Shown here piece after piece: positions 35,347-44,272 of a DNA stretch of 55,728 bases. A program made the translations under genes and the position numbers. The notes below the pieces were generated by a model, which saw only the letters and a program-made list of their open reading frames with translations, searched no databases and was not told the origin of the DNA. Source of the DNA: a bacterium UBP4_UBA6127 (GTDB taxonomy: Bacteria; UBP4; UBA4092); NCBI GenBank assembly GCA_002428325.1, contig DIVR01000061.1:1-55728 (forward strand). The letters run 5' to 3'. Position 1 is the first letter of the stretch, and every line of letters starts with the position of its first letter.

Positions 35347-35625
35347 CATCTCTTAACTGATTTATCCTTGAGACTCGGAGACCCCATGTTTTTTATCTCC
35401 ATCGGGGATACTTCTTGGGAATCGTCTTCCTTCTTATTTAAAGGATAACCATTCCTAGAATTCTTGTTAATTTGTATCAGGCTTGAAACAAAGGGCTATC
35501 GGAGGGGTAACGGAGCGGGTCAGAGACACTCCGTTAATCTTCCTAATAAAACCTATGCTATCTTGCTTCCCATTTAAGAATAATTCCTAGAACACATATC
35601 CGGAATGAGGGAACCCATAAGTATA
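35347..35625. other. Intergenic region between rbsK and the GspG-like gene
   Basis: No gene is seen. It contains copy 2 of the dispersed repeat at 35507-35523 and leads into a shared terminator at 35626-35675. Confidence 0.5.
35507..35537 (+). repeat. Dispersed intergenic repeat, copy 2, with inverted arms
   Basis: The core GTAACGGAGCGGGTCAG (35507-35523) matches the copies at 22005 and 46161. TAACGGAG (35508-35515) pairs with CTCCGTTA about 13 bases later, so the element can form an 8-bp stem-loop. Confidence 0.75.
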
Positions 35626-35675
35626 AAAATAAAAAGAAGGCCTGAATCCAATTCTCAGGCCTTCTTATTTTATTG
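35626..35675. terminator. Bidirectional terminator, rbsK / GspG-like gene
   Basis: AAGAAGGCCTGA (35634-35645) and TCAGGCCTTCTT (35655-35666) form a perfect 12-bp stem with a 9-base loop. It is flanked by an A-rich tract on the left and ATTTTATT on the right, so it works for the long minus-strand operon and probably for rbsK. Confidence 0.85.
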
Positions 35676-35689
35676 TATATGATTCTAAG

Positions 35690-36172
35690 TTATTGTCCGG
35701 GAGAGGCTGTCATATCAATGGTCTGGTCGTCTTGAGTGCCTTTGATTTTATCCAAACCCGCTGAGATGATATAGAACCTGCCTCCGCTGACCAGGGACTC
35801 ATAAGGGGTCCCCCAGGGGTCCTTGGGGATAGAACTGCCGCCCATAGCTCCTGATTTTGCCAATTCTTCTAAACTAGATGGGATTTGTCCACTATGGTCA
35901 ACCCGGTAGATTTCAATTGCATTTCGAATAGTGTTTAAATCAGCATCGGTTATTTTGGTTTTGGCCAGCTGCATGGCGCCGATTTGAGTTTGCCCGGTAA
36001 CCCCGGCAGCGCCCTGATCCACTGTAATCCCCATGGCTCCAGCTACTTTTTCAGCGCCTTTTCCTTCTTTATATCCCTGAATAAAATCCTGAATCGGTAC
36101 CCTGAGCAGATAAAGACATCCCGCAATTATTACTACAAAAATAAAAAATTTACCTAATTTACCTAAGGTCAT
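35690..36172 (-). CDS. Membrane-anchored protein with GspG C-terminal-like domain
   Basis: A 160-residue protein. Residues 7-25 (GKFFIFVVIIAGCLYLLRV) are one membrane helix. The C-terminal 75 residues look like the type II secretion pseudopilin GspG core: LNTIRNAIEIYRVDHSGQIPSSLEEL, then KDPWGTPYE and GLDKIKGTQDDQ, which in GspG binds calcium. It lacks the prepilin cleavage motif (Gly-Phe-Thr-Leu-Ile-Glu type), so it is probably not processed or assembled as a pilin. GGGAG precedes the ATG. It is the last gene of the long minus-strand run, and the function is unknown. Confidence 0.7.
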   Translation of the reverse strand: MTLGKLGKFFIFVVIIAGCLYLLRVPIQDFIQGYKEGKGAEKVAGAMGITVDQGAAGVTGQTQIGAMQLAKTKITDADLNTIRNAIEIYRVDHSGQIPSSLEELAKSGAMGGSSIPKDPWGTPYESLVSGGRFYIISAGLDKIKGTQDDQTIDMTASPGQ

Positions 36173-36292
36173 ATTATTTCACTCCCAGTTCTCATCATAA
36201 ATCAAATACCAATAGGAATCAATCAATGGATAAATTGGACCCTTCAGGAAATAACTGGGGAGGGGAATAAGGGGTGTTGGGATGGGAAAAAA

Positions 36293-38008
36293 CTATCGAG
36301 AAGGCTGAATATCATGAATATGGAGATCAATGGTCTGGATCCCTTTATAATCATTCAGCCTGACCCTTGCCAAAATGTCCCATTTTGGGCTAGGAGAGGT
36401 AAATTGGGAAGACTCTTCGGCATGGCCAAACCACATGGCTTCGGCATGGCAGCTGCGGCTCCAGACATGAAGTTTTAAATGGGTGTTTTTAATGATGCGG
36501 GGCCGTCCATCGGTGTGTAGTCCCTTAATAAGAAAAACCGGTTCGGGATTCCCGGGGCCATGGGGTTCCAGCAATGTCAGGCTCTCCAGCAATGAGGGAT
36601 TCAATTCGTCTAAATCTACCATGGCATCGATATGGGTTCCCGGAGACTGAATCTCAGGAGTAAACCCGATGGAAAGGGCATATTCATTGATCGATTTCCT
36701 GAATTCCATGATTTGCTCAGGTAAAATCGAAAGCCCGCAGGCCATTTCATGGCCGCCATATCCAAGGAGGTTATCCTCACAATGCTCAAGGGCATCCACA
36801 ATATGGAATCCTTCCACCGAACGGCCGGAGCCTTTCCAGCAGCTGTGATTCATCCCTATCAGTATGACCGGCCTTTCAAACTCAGAGACCAGTTTGGATG
36901 CCACAATGCCAAGGACTCCAATATGCCAGGTGGGACTGCTTAAAACAATAACCGGTTCTTTGGAAAGATTTACCTGGGAGTGGACCAGTTCCAATGCAAT
37001 ATTATAAATATCGGTTTCAATCAAGCGGCGTTCTTTATTATATTCTTCCAAAGTATCAGAAATAACCAGGCTTTCTTCAAAAGAATCGGATAGCAGGAGA
37101 TTTAGAGCCATATCGGCATCCCCCATCCGACCGGCGGCATTGATCCTGGGCCCTAAGACAAACCCTACATGCCAGGAATCCAGATTCTTATTGTTTAGCC
37201 GGGTCTTGTGAAGCAGAGCATTAAGCCCGGGCCATCGGGTGTTTTTCATTTGTTTCAGGCCATGTTTGGCAATGATTCTATTTTCTCCATCCAACTGGAC
37301 AATATCTCCCAAGGTGCCGGCGGAGGCAAGGTCCAGAAGTTCATAGCTGTTCATCTCATCCCGGATTCCGAAAATCTCCTCAAGTGCCTGAGCTATTTTA
37401 AAGGCAACCCCGGCGCCGCTCAGGTATTTATAGGGATAAGATTCTTTCACCAAAAGGGGATGAATCACCGCATAAGCATCGGCGGGAGAGGAATGATGGT
37501 GGTGATGGTCAGTGATAATAACATCGATTCCCAGGGAGGCGGCATATTTCACTTCCTCATCGGCTGTAATCCCGCAATCTACCGTAATAATCAGCGATAC
37601 TCCCCATTCCTGAGCGCTTTTTATCGATTCTTTTTTGATGCCATAACCCTGGTTCAGGCGGTGGGGTATATAGGTCCTGATTCTCCCAGCCTCTGTGTAT
37701 TGGCGGAGGGAATGGACCAGGATGGCTGTTGCGGTTATTCCATCCACATCATAATCACCATGGATCATGAGGGTCTCTTTGCTGAGAATGGCTTTTTGGA
37801 TTCGGCTAACTGCTTTTTCCATCTGGGTGAAAAGAAATGGAGAATGAAGATCCTTTAATTCCGGATTCAGAAAGCCATTTGCTTCCCGATCTGATTTTAA
37901 ACCCCGATGCAGGAGAAGCTTGGCCATTAATTCAGGAACCTGGAGGCTCCTGGATAAAATGGATACTTCTTCCGGGTCAAATTGGGGAACGAGCCATTGA
38001 TTCGTCAT
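36293..38008 (-). CDS. recJ: Single-stranded-DNA-specific exonuclease RecJ
   Basis: A 571-residue 5'-3' exonuclease of recombination and repair. The DHH-phosphoesterase motifs are intact: HGDYDVDGITATAIL near residue 83, VDCGIT near 146, and a DHH motif near 167 that runs into five consecutive His residues. RINAAGRMGDADMA is near 287 and the DHHA1 motif GYGGHEMACGLS near 414. An OB-fold C-terminal domain follows. Its ATG overlaps the glyS stop (TAATG), indicating coupled translation. Confidence 0.95.
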   Translation of the reverse strand: MTNQWLVPQFDPEEVSILSRSLQVPELMAKLLLHRGLKSDREANGFLNPELKDLHSPFLFTQMEKAVSRIQKAILSKETLMIHGDYDVDGITATAILVHSLRQYTEAGRIRTYIPHRLNQGYGIKKESIKSAQEWGVSLIITVDCGITADEEVKYAASLGIDVIITDHHHHHSSPADAYAVIHPLLVKESYPYKYLSGAGVAFKIAQALEEIFGIRDEMNSYELLDLASAGTLGDIVQLDGENRIIAKHGLKQMKNTRWPGLNALLHKTRLNNKNLDSWHVGFVLGPRINAAGRMGDADMALNLLLSDSFEESLVISDTLEEYNKERRLIETDIYNIALELVHSQVNLSKEPVIVLSSPTWHIGVLGIVASKLVSEFERPVILIGMNHSCWKGSGRSVEGFHIVDALEHCEDNLLGYGGHEMACGLSILPEQIMEFRKSINEYALSIGFTPEIQSPGTHIDAMVDLDELNPSLLESLTLLEPHGPGNPEPVFLIKGLHTDGRPRIIKNTHLKLHVWSRSCHAEAMWFGHAEESSQFTSPSPKWDILARVRLNDYKGIQTIDLHIHDIQPSR

Positions 38009-40104
38009 TATTCTTCTATCACCAATTGGGTGAAGTCAGCCAGGTTTCTAAACTGAGCTTCCAATAGTTCCAGTAATGCCAATCGGTTCGTCCGGATTCC
38101 TTCATCCTCAACCATGACCATGACATCATCAAAGAAGGCATCTACCTTGCTTCTGAGTCCGGCAATGGACTGTAAGGCCTGCAGGTATTTTTTGCCCTGG
38201 AGACTCTGTTGAATCTGTTGGGATAAGGATTCAATGGATTGATAGAGATGAGCCTCTGAATCCCCCTGGAAAAGGGTCTGGTTGACTTCTCCAAAGGAAG
38301 CCTGCTCATATTTCTCACGGGCTTGTTTGAGTATGTTAATGACTCTTTTGAAGGCGACCGTCAGCGGCAGAAATTCATCCAATACCCTTATTTCCTGCAG
38401 GGCCTCAGCTTTAAAAAGGGCATCATTGATATCATCAAAATCAACCGAGAGGATGGCATCAGCCGAATCGTAACGGATTCCCCTTTCAATCATAAATGCC
38501 CGTAAACGCTGCTGGAGAAATTCTTTGATCTGAGAAATGGCGGGGGTGCTGTCTATGCCTACAGTCTCCTGATAGAAACGGGCGGAGGCTTCCAGGCATT
38601 TCTGGATGGAAAGTGTCCAATCCTGATGAGCAGAAATCACCCGGATGATTCCATTGCCGGCGCGGCGAAGAGCAAAAGGGTCTTCCGAACCGGAGGGTAT
38701 CATCCCCACTCCGAAACAGCCTGTAATGGAATCCATTTTATCGGCAATCGAAATAATAGCTCCAATAACACTTCCAGGTAATTCTGAATCAGTTCCTTTG
38801 GGAAGATAGTGGTCTTGAATGGCTTGAGCTGTTATGGGTTCTTCATGATCATGTAAGGCGTAAAGTTTTCCGACTACTCCCTGTAATTCGGTGAATTCTT
38901 TCACCATCTCGGTAACCAGGTCTATCTTGCATAAAAGGGCCGCTCGCTTCACCTGGGTGACTTGGGTTTCGGGAAGATTTAATTCTTTGGCAATTAATTC
39001 GGAAAGCTGAGAGAGTCGATTGGCTTTCTTATCATAATTTCCCAGTTTGGCCTGGAATAATAATCCCCCTAATTTGGGGAATTTATCTTCTAGTTTGGTC
39101 TTGGTATCTTCTTTCCAATAGAATTGGGCATCAGAAAGCCGGGCTTCTAATACTCTTTCATTGCCAATCAATATATTATTCGCTGCGTTGCTATCAGAAT
39201 TATGCACAGAAATAAAGTAAGGTTGGAGTTCTCCTGTATCATTCAGATAGGGAAAATATTTCTGATGGTGTTTCATGGTGGTGATCAGGATTTCTGAAGG
39301 CAGGGCTAAATGCTCATCCTTGAAGTGGCCTTTTATCAGGGAAGGATATTCAACCAGATTGGATACCACTTCGAGTAGTTCCGGATCTTGATCCGTGGTT
39401 CCCAGGGCTTTTAACTTTTCCAGAATCTGGGACTTTCGTTCATCCGGATCAACCACAACAAAGGCATCCAGTAATAATTTCTTATATAAAGTCATATCCG
39501 CTTGCGGCAGGGTAATTGGTCCTTTGCTTCTGACCGGATGTCCGTAAGTGAAGTTGTTGCTGGTAACATCCGCCACATTGAATGAAATAACATCAGTGCC
39601 ATAGAGTGATAATATCCATCGTAAAGGACGGGCAAACCGATACTGGCTGGCTTCCCAGTACATGGATTTGGGAAAGTTCATTTTGGAGGTTAATGCCCGG
39701 CAGAAATCGGGTAAAAGTTCAAGACTATCTTTCCCTCCCATTTTCTTGTTGACTGCCAGGTATTCACCTTTTTCATTGGTATGCTTGAATAAATCCTCTG
39801 GAGAAACCCCTTGAGTTTTTGCAAAACCAAGGCCTGCTTTTGTAAGGGATCCATTGGCATCGTACGCAACCCGGCTGGGAGGTCCAATGATTACTTTTTC
39901 GCTTAAATCCTGAACTGAAGCTAAATCTTCAACGAATAATGTCAGCCTTCTGGGAGTCGAGAGTACTTTTAAATTACCATGTTGAATCTGATTTTCATCA
40001 AACCATTTGGCGGCAAACTCTTTAATATAAGCACGAGCCGGACTAATATATCCGGCCGGAATTTCTTCCGAACCTAATTCCAATAAAAAATGATGGGTTT
40101 CCAC
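38008..40104 (-). CDS. glyS: Glycyl-tRNA synthetase beta subunit
   Basis: The 698-residue beta chain of the alpha2beta2 (bacterial) glycyl-tRNA synthetase. It begins METHHFLLELGSEEIPAGYI, the classic GlyS start, with a GTG start codon and GGGAG 9 bases upstream. FARPLRWILSLYG near 155, FISVHNSD near 305 and MGGKDS-type lysine-rich segments agree. IISIADKMDSITGCFGVGMIPSGSEDPFALRR (about 452-483) is the conserved HD-derived domain. The alpha chain gene glyQ, normally just upstream, is not adjacent, so the two subunits are encoded apart. Confidence 0.96.
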   Translation of the reverse strand: METHHFLLELGSEEIPAGYISPARAYIKEFAAKWFDENQIQHGNLKVLSTPRRLTLFVEDLASVQDLSEKVIIGPPSRVAYDANGSLTKAGLGFAKTQGVSPEDLFKHTNEKGEYLAVNKKMGGKDSLELLPDFCRALTSKMNFPKSMYWEASQYRFARPLRWILSLYGTDVISFNVADVTSNNFTYGHPVRSKGPITLPQADMTLYKKLLLDAFVVVDPDERKSQILEKLKALGTTDQDPELLEVVSNLVEYPSLIKGHFKDEHLALPSEILITTMKHHQKYFPYLNDTGELQPYFISVHNSDSNAANNILIGNERVLEARLSDAQFYWKEDTKTKLEDKFPKLGGLLFQAKLGNYDKKANRLSQLSELIAKELNLPETQVTQVKRAALLCKIDLVTEMVKEFTELQGVVGKLYALHDHEEPITAQAIQDHYLPKGTDSELPGSVIGAIISIADKMDSITGCFGVGMIPSGSEDPFALRRAGNGIIRVISAHQDWTLSIQKCLEASARFYQETVGIDSTPAISQIKEFLQQRLRAFMIERGIRYDSADAILSVDFDDINDALFKAEALQEIRVLDEFLPLTVAFKRVINILKQAREKYEQASFGEVNQTLFQGDSEAHLYQSIESLSQQIQQSLQGKKYLQALQSIAGLRSKVDAFFDDVMVMVEDEGIRTNRLALLELLEAQFRNLADFTQLVIEE

Positions 40105-40128
40105 AACAATATCTCCCTGTTATATGGG

Positions 40129-41115
40129 TTAAAGATTTTCAGGAAAAAGAACGACATTATATTTAGACTTCAGTTGATTGATCCAGGTATTATATAGTTC
40201 AATGGCGCTTTCCTCACGTAATGCTTCAAAAACCTGTACTTTTACTGTGTCAAAATCCCTGACTTGACCAATAATCTTATTATCAACTTTAATGATATGG
40301 TATCCTTTTTGACTTTCCATGATGGGACTGTATTGACCTGAGTCCAGGCTGAATGCCATCTTTTCAATCTCAGGGTAGGATACCAAATCCCCGGGACGAA
40401 TCGGGTGGCCTAAATCTCCCCCGGTGGATGCCAGCGTCTCGGAAAAATCTTCAGCCACTTTTTTAAAATCTTCACCACTTTGAATCAAGTTATAAGCTGT
40501 TTCCATCTTGGTTTTTATTTCCGCTTTTTTTTCTGGGGAGGCTCCTGATGGAACTGCCATGAAAATATGCCTTAATCGGACAGCATCACCCGTTCGATAT
40601 TTGGAAAGATGTTTTTGATAGTAATTACGGGCTTCTTCCATGGTGAGGGGTTTGAATCTTGAATAGACGTTTAAATATAGCAGTTGAGAAACTTTATATT
40701 GGTCACTTAGGTTTTGTTTGTATTGTTTATCGGTAATTCCCTGTTTTTTGAGGTTCTTTGAGAATTTTTCTTCATCTCCATAGATTTTTTTCTCTTGTTC
40801 GAATTGTTCATCGATAACCCCGGGTTTGGGTTCAATTTTTTGTTGGTTAGCTTCTATCAACAGGATTTTCTGGGTTATCAGGCTGTCGAGTACTTTAAGT
40901 TTGCTTTCTTGAGGAGAAAGCCCAGTGGTTAAATCACTTGTCGAGGGCTGAACCCATTCCTTCAAGTATTCAGCCTTGCTAATTTCGGTATTTCCGATTT
41001 TCGCAACAATAGAATTATTCGATTGTCCCCAAACAGAAGGACTATTTATAAAACAAAACAAAGATAGAATACCTATAGTTGTAGTTGTCACTACTCTTGA
41101 GGGAAAACGGGTCAT
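40129..41115 (-). CDS. Exported parvulin-type peptidyl-prolyl isomerase (SurA/PrsA-like)
   Basis: A 328-residue foldase with a signal peptide (residues 11-30, ITIGILSLFCFIN then SVWG). An N-terminal SurA-like chaperone region (about 32-170) includes NTEISKAEYLKEW. One parvulin domain follows (about 180-285) with LRHIFMAVP, GEDFKKVAEDFSE, GGDLGHPIRPGDL and GYHIIKVDNKI. It assists folding of exported proteins outside the cytoplasm. GGAGG precedes the ATG, which overlaps the NtrC-like regulator stop in an ATGA. Its coupling to a two-component system suggests, without proof, an envelope-stress link. Confidence 0.88.
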   Translation of the reverse strand: MTRFPSRVVTTTTIGILSLFCFINSPSVWGQSNNSIVAKIGNTEISKAEYLKEWVQPSTSDLTTGLSPQESKLKVLDSLITQKILLIEANQQKIEPKPGVIDEQFEQEKKIYGDEEKFSKNLKKQGITDKQYKQNLSDQYKVSQLLYLNVYSRFKPLTMEEARNYYQKHLSKYRTGDAVRLRHIFMAVPSGASPEKKAEIKTKMETAYNLIQSGEDFKKVAEDFSETLASTGGDLGHPIRPGDLVSYPEIEKMAFSLDSGQYSPIMESQKGYHIIKVDNKIIGQVRDFDTVKVQVFEALREESAIELYNTWINQLKSKYNVVLFPENL

Positions 41116-42512
41116 TGCTCATCCTCCAAAGAAATATCCTGAGGTTGAATACCATATTGTTGAATCTTGTCTCGGAAATTCTTCCGATCCATATCTGCTT
41201 TCTTGGCAGCCTTGGTCAGATTCGCACCGGTAGCTTTCAGAAGCGCAGTAAAATACTGAGTTTCAAATCTCTCCAGGATAATTTTTTTAGCTTCCCTGTA
41301 TGTAAGATCCATCAGGGAATCATCATTTAATCCTGTTGTTACAGGAAGTTGGTATCCGAGTTGGAAATCGCTTAATTCCAGCTTATTATCTATACATAAT
41401 ACCACAGCCCGTTCGATCAGATTTTCCAAGTCTCTTACATTTCCCGGATAATCATATTCCTGAAGAAACGTGGTTGCATCCGGGGATATTTGCTTCACTT
41501 CTTTACCGCAAATTAACGAATATTTATTGATAAAATGCTGCACTAGAGCCGAAATATCCTCTTTTCTTTGGCGCAGGGGAGGAATATGAATGGGGACCAC
41601 ATTCAATCGGAAAAAAAGGTCTTCCCGGAAGGTTCCTTTTTTAACTAAATCTCTTAAGTTTCTATTGGTGGCTGCAATGATACGGACATCCACTTTTTTA
41701 CTGGAGGTTCCTCCGACAGCCTCATATTCCCTTTCTTGCAAGACTCGAAGTATCTTCCCTTGCAAAGAGAGGCTCATATCTCCAATCTCATCCAGAAATA
41801 TAGTGCCTCCATCGGCTAACTCAAATTTACCGGGTTTAGTATAGGAAGCATCGGTAAAGGCTCCTTTGACATGTCCAAACAATTCACTTTCCAAGAGGGT
41901 ATCCGGAATAGCAATGCAATTCACTTTAATGAGGGGTTTATCCCGCCTGGGGCTGTTGTCATGAATAGCCCGGGCTATCAATTCTTTACCTGTCCCGGTT
42001 TCCCCGGTGATTAATACCGTGCTCTTAGAAGGGGCCACTCTTCTGATCAGTTCAAAAACAGCTTGCATGGGTTTGCTATGGCCAATAATGTTTTTATAGG
42101 GATGGCTCTGGTCAATTTCATCTCTTAGATAGGCTATTTCATACCTGAGATTTTTCTCTACCAGTTCTTTTTTGACAGCATGAAGGACTTCACTATTTTC
42201 AAACGGTTTTTTGATATAGTTTACTGCTTTTTCCTGAATAGCAGTGATCACATCGTCAATTGATGCAAAGGCTGTAATCAGGATTACCGGGAGCAGGGAG
42301 TTGGTTTTTCGTATTTCCCTTAGCATTTCCAACCCATCCATTTTAGGCATACGGACATCACTGATTACCAGATCGAAATTATCCTGATGGATTGCTTCCA
42401 ACCCTTCCAATCCATTGGAAGCTGTCTCGACAGTATAGCCTTCCAATTCAAGAAGAAGTTTTAAAGCTCCACGAAGATTCTGTTCATCGTCAACTACAAG
42501 GATTTTTGCCAT
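41112..42512 (-). CDS. Sigma-54-dependent response regulator (NtrC family)
   Basis: A 466-residue activator. The receiver domain (1-120) has VVDDEQNLR, the phospho-accepting Asp in LVISDVRMPKMDG near 54, and the conserved Lys in KKPF. The AAA+ domain (about 140-375) has GETGTGKELIARAIH and GGTIFLDEIGDMS. Its sigma-54 contact loop reads GAFTDA rather than the usual GAFTGA. A Fis-type HTH (LTKAAKKADMDRKNFRDKI) ends the protein. It is paired with the upstream HAMP kinase gene 2 bases away. Target promoters are not identified here. Confidence 0.93.
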   Translation of the reverse strand: MAKILVVDDEQNLRGALKLLLELEGYTVETASNGLEGLEAIHQDNFDLVISDVRMPKMDGLEMLREIRKTNSLLPVILITAFASIDDVITAIQEKAVNYIKKPFENSEVLHAVKKELVEKNLRYEIAYLRDEIDQSHPYKNIIGHSKPMQAVFELIRRVAPSKSTVLITGETGTGKELIARAIHDNSPRRDKPLIKVNCIAIPDTLLESELFGHVKGAFTDASYTKPGKFELADGGTIFLDEIGDMSLSLQGKILRVLQEREYEAVGGTSSKKVDVRIIAATNRNLRDLVKKGTFREDLFFRLNVVPIHIPPLRQRKEDISALVQHFINKYSLICGKEVKQISPDATTFLQEYDYPGNVRDLENLIERAVVLCIDNKLELSDFQLGYQLPVTTGLNDDSLMDLTYREAKKIILERFETQYFTALLKATGANLTKAAKKADMDRKNFRDKIQQYGIQPQDISLEDEQ

Positions 42513-42514
42513 AA

Positions 42515-44245
42515 TTAGAAATTATCCTCTTTATTGATTTTCGCCAAAGGAAGCCAAAGGGTAATCTGAGTTCCTTCCCCTTCCTTGCTGGTTAATTCTA
42601 TATGTCCCTTATGATTCTGGATAATCTGACTCACGACAGATAGACCCAGTCCTGTTCCATCATTTCGAGTTGTAAAAAATGGGTCAAATATTTTCTTTTG
42701 GTTTTCTTCACTGATTCCAATCCCATTATCAGATAATTGTATCCCAAGCTGGCCTTTCGCATTGGGTTCCAGATATTTAATCCTAATCACGCCACCTTCA
42801 GGCAGGGCCTGGCATGAATTCAATATCAGGTTTAAAAAGACCTGTTGCATCTGGTCTGGATCGGCGGCAATTAAGCCAAAGGGATTCGTCTCAAGATGCT
42901 CAATCACATATTTATCCCGTGGATATTGAGTCTGTGCCAGTTGGATGATCCGATGAATCATAGTATCTGGGTCCATGGGTAAGATTCGTGGCTCTTTAGG
43001 TTTAGCAAAATCTAGGAATTCCTGGATAAAATTATTCAACCGATTCACTTCTTCAATAATAATCTGAATGAGTTCTCTTTCCTTGGCATTTTTAAGGAAT
43101 TTATCCCTGAGAATTCCGGCATAAGATTTAATGGAACCCAGAGGGTTTCTGATTTCATGGGCAATCCCAGCGGATAATTTTCCCAGTGAAGCCAGTTTGT
43201 CCTGTTGATGCATCTGATGTTCCAATTCTCTAATTTCCTTCAGGTGGGAGGCCATATCGTTATAAGCATGAGCCAGGTCTTTCATTTCATCCCGTGAACG
43301 AATTCTGATTCGATAATCCAAATTTCCATTGGATATTTCCCGGACTCCTTTTACTAATTCTCTTACGGGACTGGAAATAGTCCTGGCAATCAGAAACGCT
43401 AGAATGAAGGCAAGGATGGAACTGACAGCTATCATGAGTCCATAAAAACGAGTCTTATATTGGCTCCATACTTCACTGACGGTTGATTTAGGGCTTCCTA
43501 ACAGGATAGCCCCAATAATATCCCCCTTGGGGTCTTTAATCGGCTGACAATGAATCTGAAGTGAGATATCCTGATATAACAGATTTTCTGAAGAGAAAAA
43601 TTGGCCTTTTTCAAAGACTGTTTTTTTAAGGGCTTGGCTTTGAGGGTCGTTGGGATAATCTTTAAAATCAGGTTTCAACATAACAGCCACCACTCCCGGA
43701 GCTATTGTGGGAATGGCATCGATCATCCCTTCCTTTGTCCATATTCCTACCTTATACCCTCCCATGAATCGGTTCTTGTAATAAATTTTTGAGACCGAGG
43801 TAACCATTATTCCTGTCAGACCATTTTGAGTTGTGGTGATGGTATATCCCTGCCAGACAGGATTGTGCAAAACATTGATCTTGGAGGTGTCTTTGACATA
43901 CAGAAGCATTTTATCCGGAGGAAGATATTCCATGTCATTGACTTTTTGATCGGTGGGAAGATTCTTCAGAAATTCATTCATTCGTTTCAAGACAACCGTT
44001 CGATTCAGGCTGTAGAGGTTGGTGACAATAACCTTATCTTCAGCCAACAATTTGGAAATAACCGCGGTCCTGCTAAACAGCTGTTCTTGCCGTGAATTGA
44101 GGATTTTTAAGGCATTATCCAATCGCTGGCGGCCTTCTTCTTCCAGAAAATTTTCATTAATGGAAAGAGAGAGATAAACTGCGGCCAGCATCGGAAGGAT
44201 ACCCACAGCAAGAAAAGCTAAAATTAATTTGGTTTTAATCTTCAT
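42515..44245 (-). CDS. Membrane sensor histidine kinase with extracytoplasmic cache-like domain and HAMP
   Basis: A 576-residue NtrB-type kinase. Membrane helices at about residues 7-27 and 260-285 flank a cache-like extracytoplasmic sensor. HAMP follows (ARTISSPVRELVKGVREISNGNLDYRI, about 286-340). The H box is AGIAHEIRNPLGSIKSY near 360-376, and the HATPase motifs are NLILNSCQALPEGG, SDNGIGISEENQKKIFDPFFTT and GTGLGLSVV. It should phosphorylate the NtrC-like regulator encoded next. The signal is unknown. Confidence 0.92.
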   Translation of the reverse strand: MKIKTKLILAFLAVGILPMLAAVYLSLSINENFLEEEGRQRLDNALKILNSRQEQLFSRTAVISKLLAEDKVIVTNLYSLNRTVVLKRMNEFLKNLPTDQKVNDMEYLPPDKMLLYVKDTSKINVLHNPVWQGYTITTTQNGLTGIMVTSVSKIYYKNRFMGGYKVGIWTKEGMIDAIPTIAPGVVAVMLKPDFKDYPNDPQSQALKKTVFEKGQFFSSENLLYQDISLQIHCQPIKDPKGDIIGAILLGSPKSTVSEVWSQYKTRFYGLMIAVSSILAFILAFLIARTISSPVRELVKGVREISNGNLDYRIRIRSRDEMKDLAHAYNDMASHLKEIRELEHQMHQQDKLASLGKLSAGIAHEIRNPLGSIKSYAGILRDKFLKNAKERELIQIIIEEVNRLNNFIQEFLDFAKPKEPRILPMDPDTMIHRIIQLAQTQYPRDKYVIEHLETNPFGLIAADPDQMQQVFLNLILNSCQALPEGGVIRIKYLEPNAKGQLGIQLSDNGIGISEENQKKIFDPFFTTRNDGTGLGLSVVSQIIQNHKGHIELTSKEGEGTQITLWLPLAKINKEDNF

Positions 44246-44272
44246 CTGAATGGTTGGCTCCTAATCAGGGAG

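Noticed and set aside
37490..37512. CAT/CAC run as a microsatellite or His-tag-like artefact
   Set aside because: It encodes the DHH motif region of RecJ followed by three extra His in a natural codon mix; it is probably just a variable loop.
37208..37858. A 216-codon open frame on the plus strand
   Set aside because: It is the antisense shadow of recJ and shows no domain or ribosome site.
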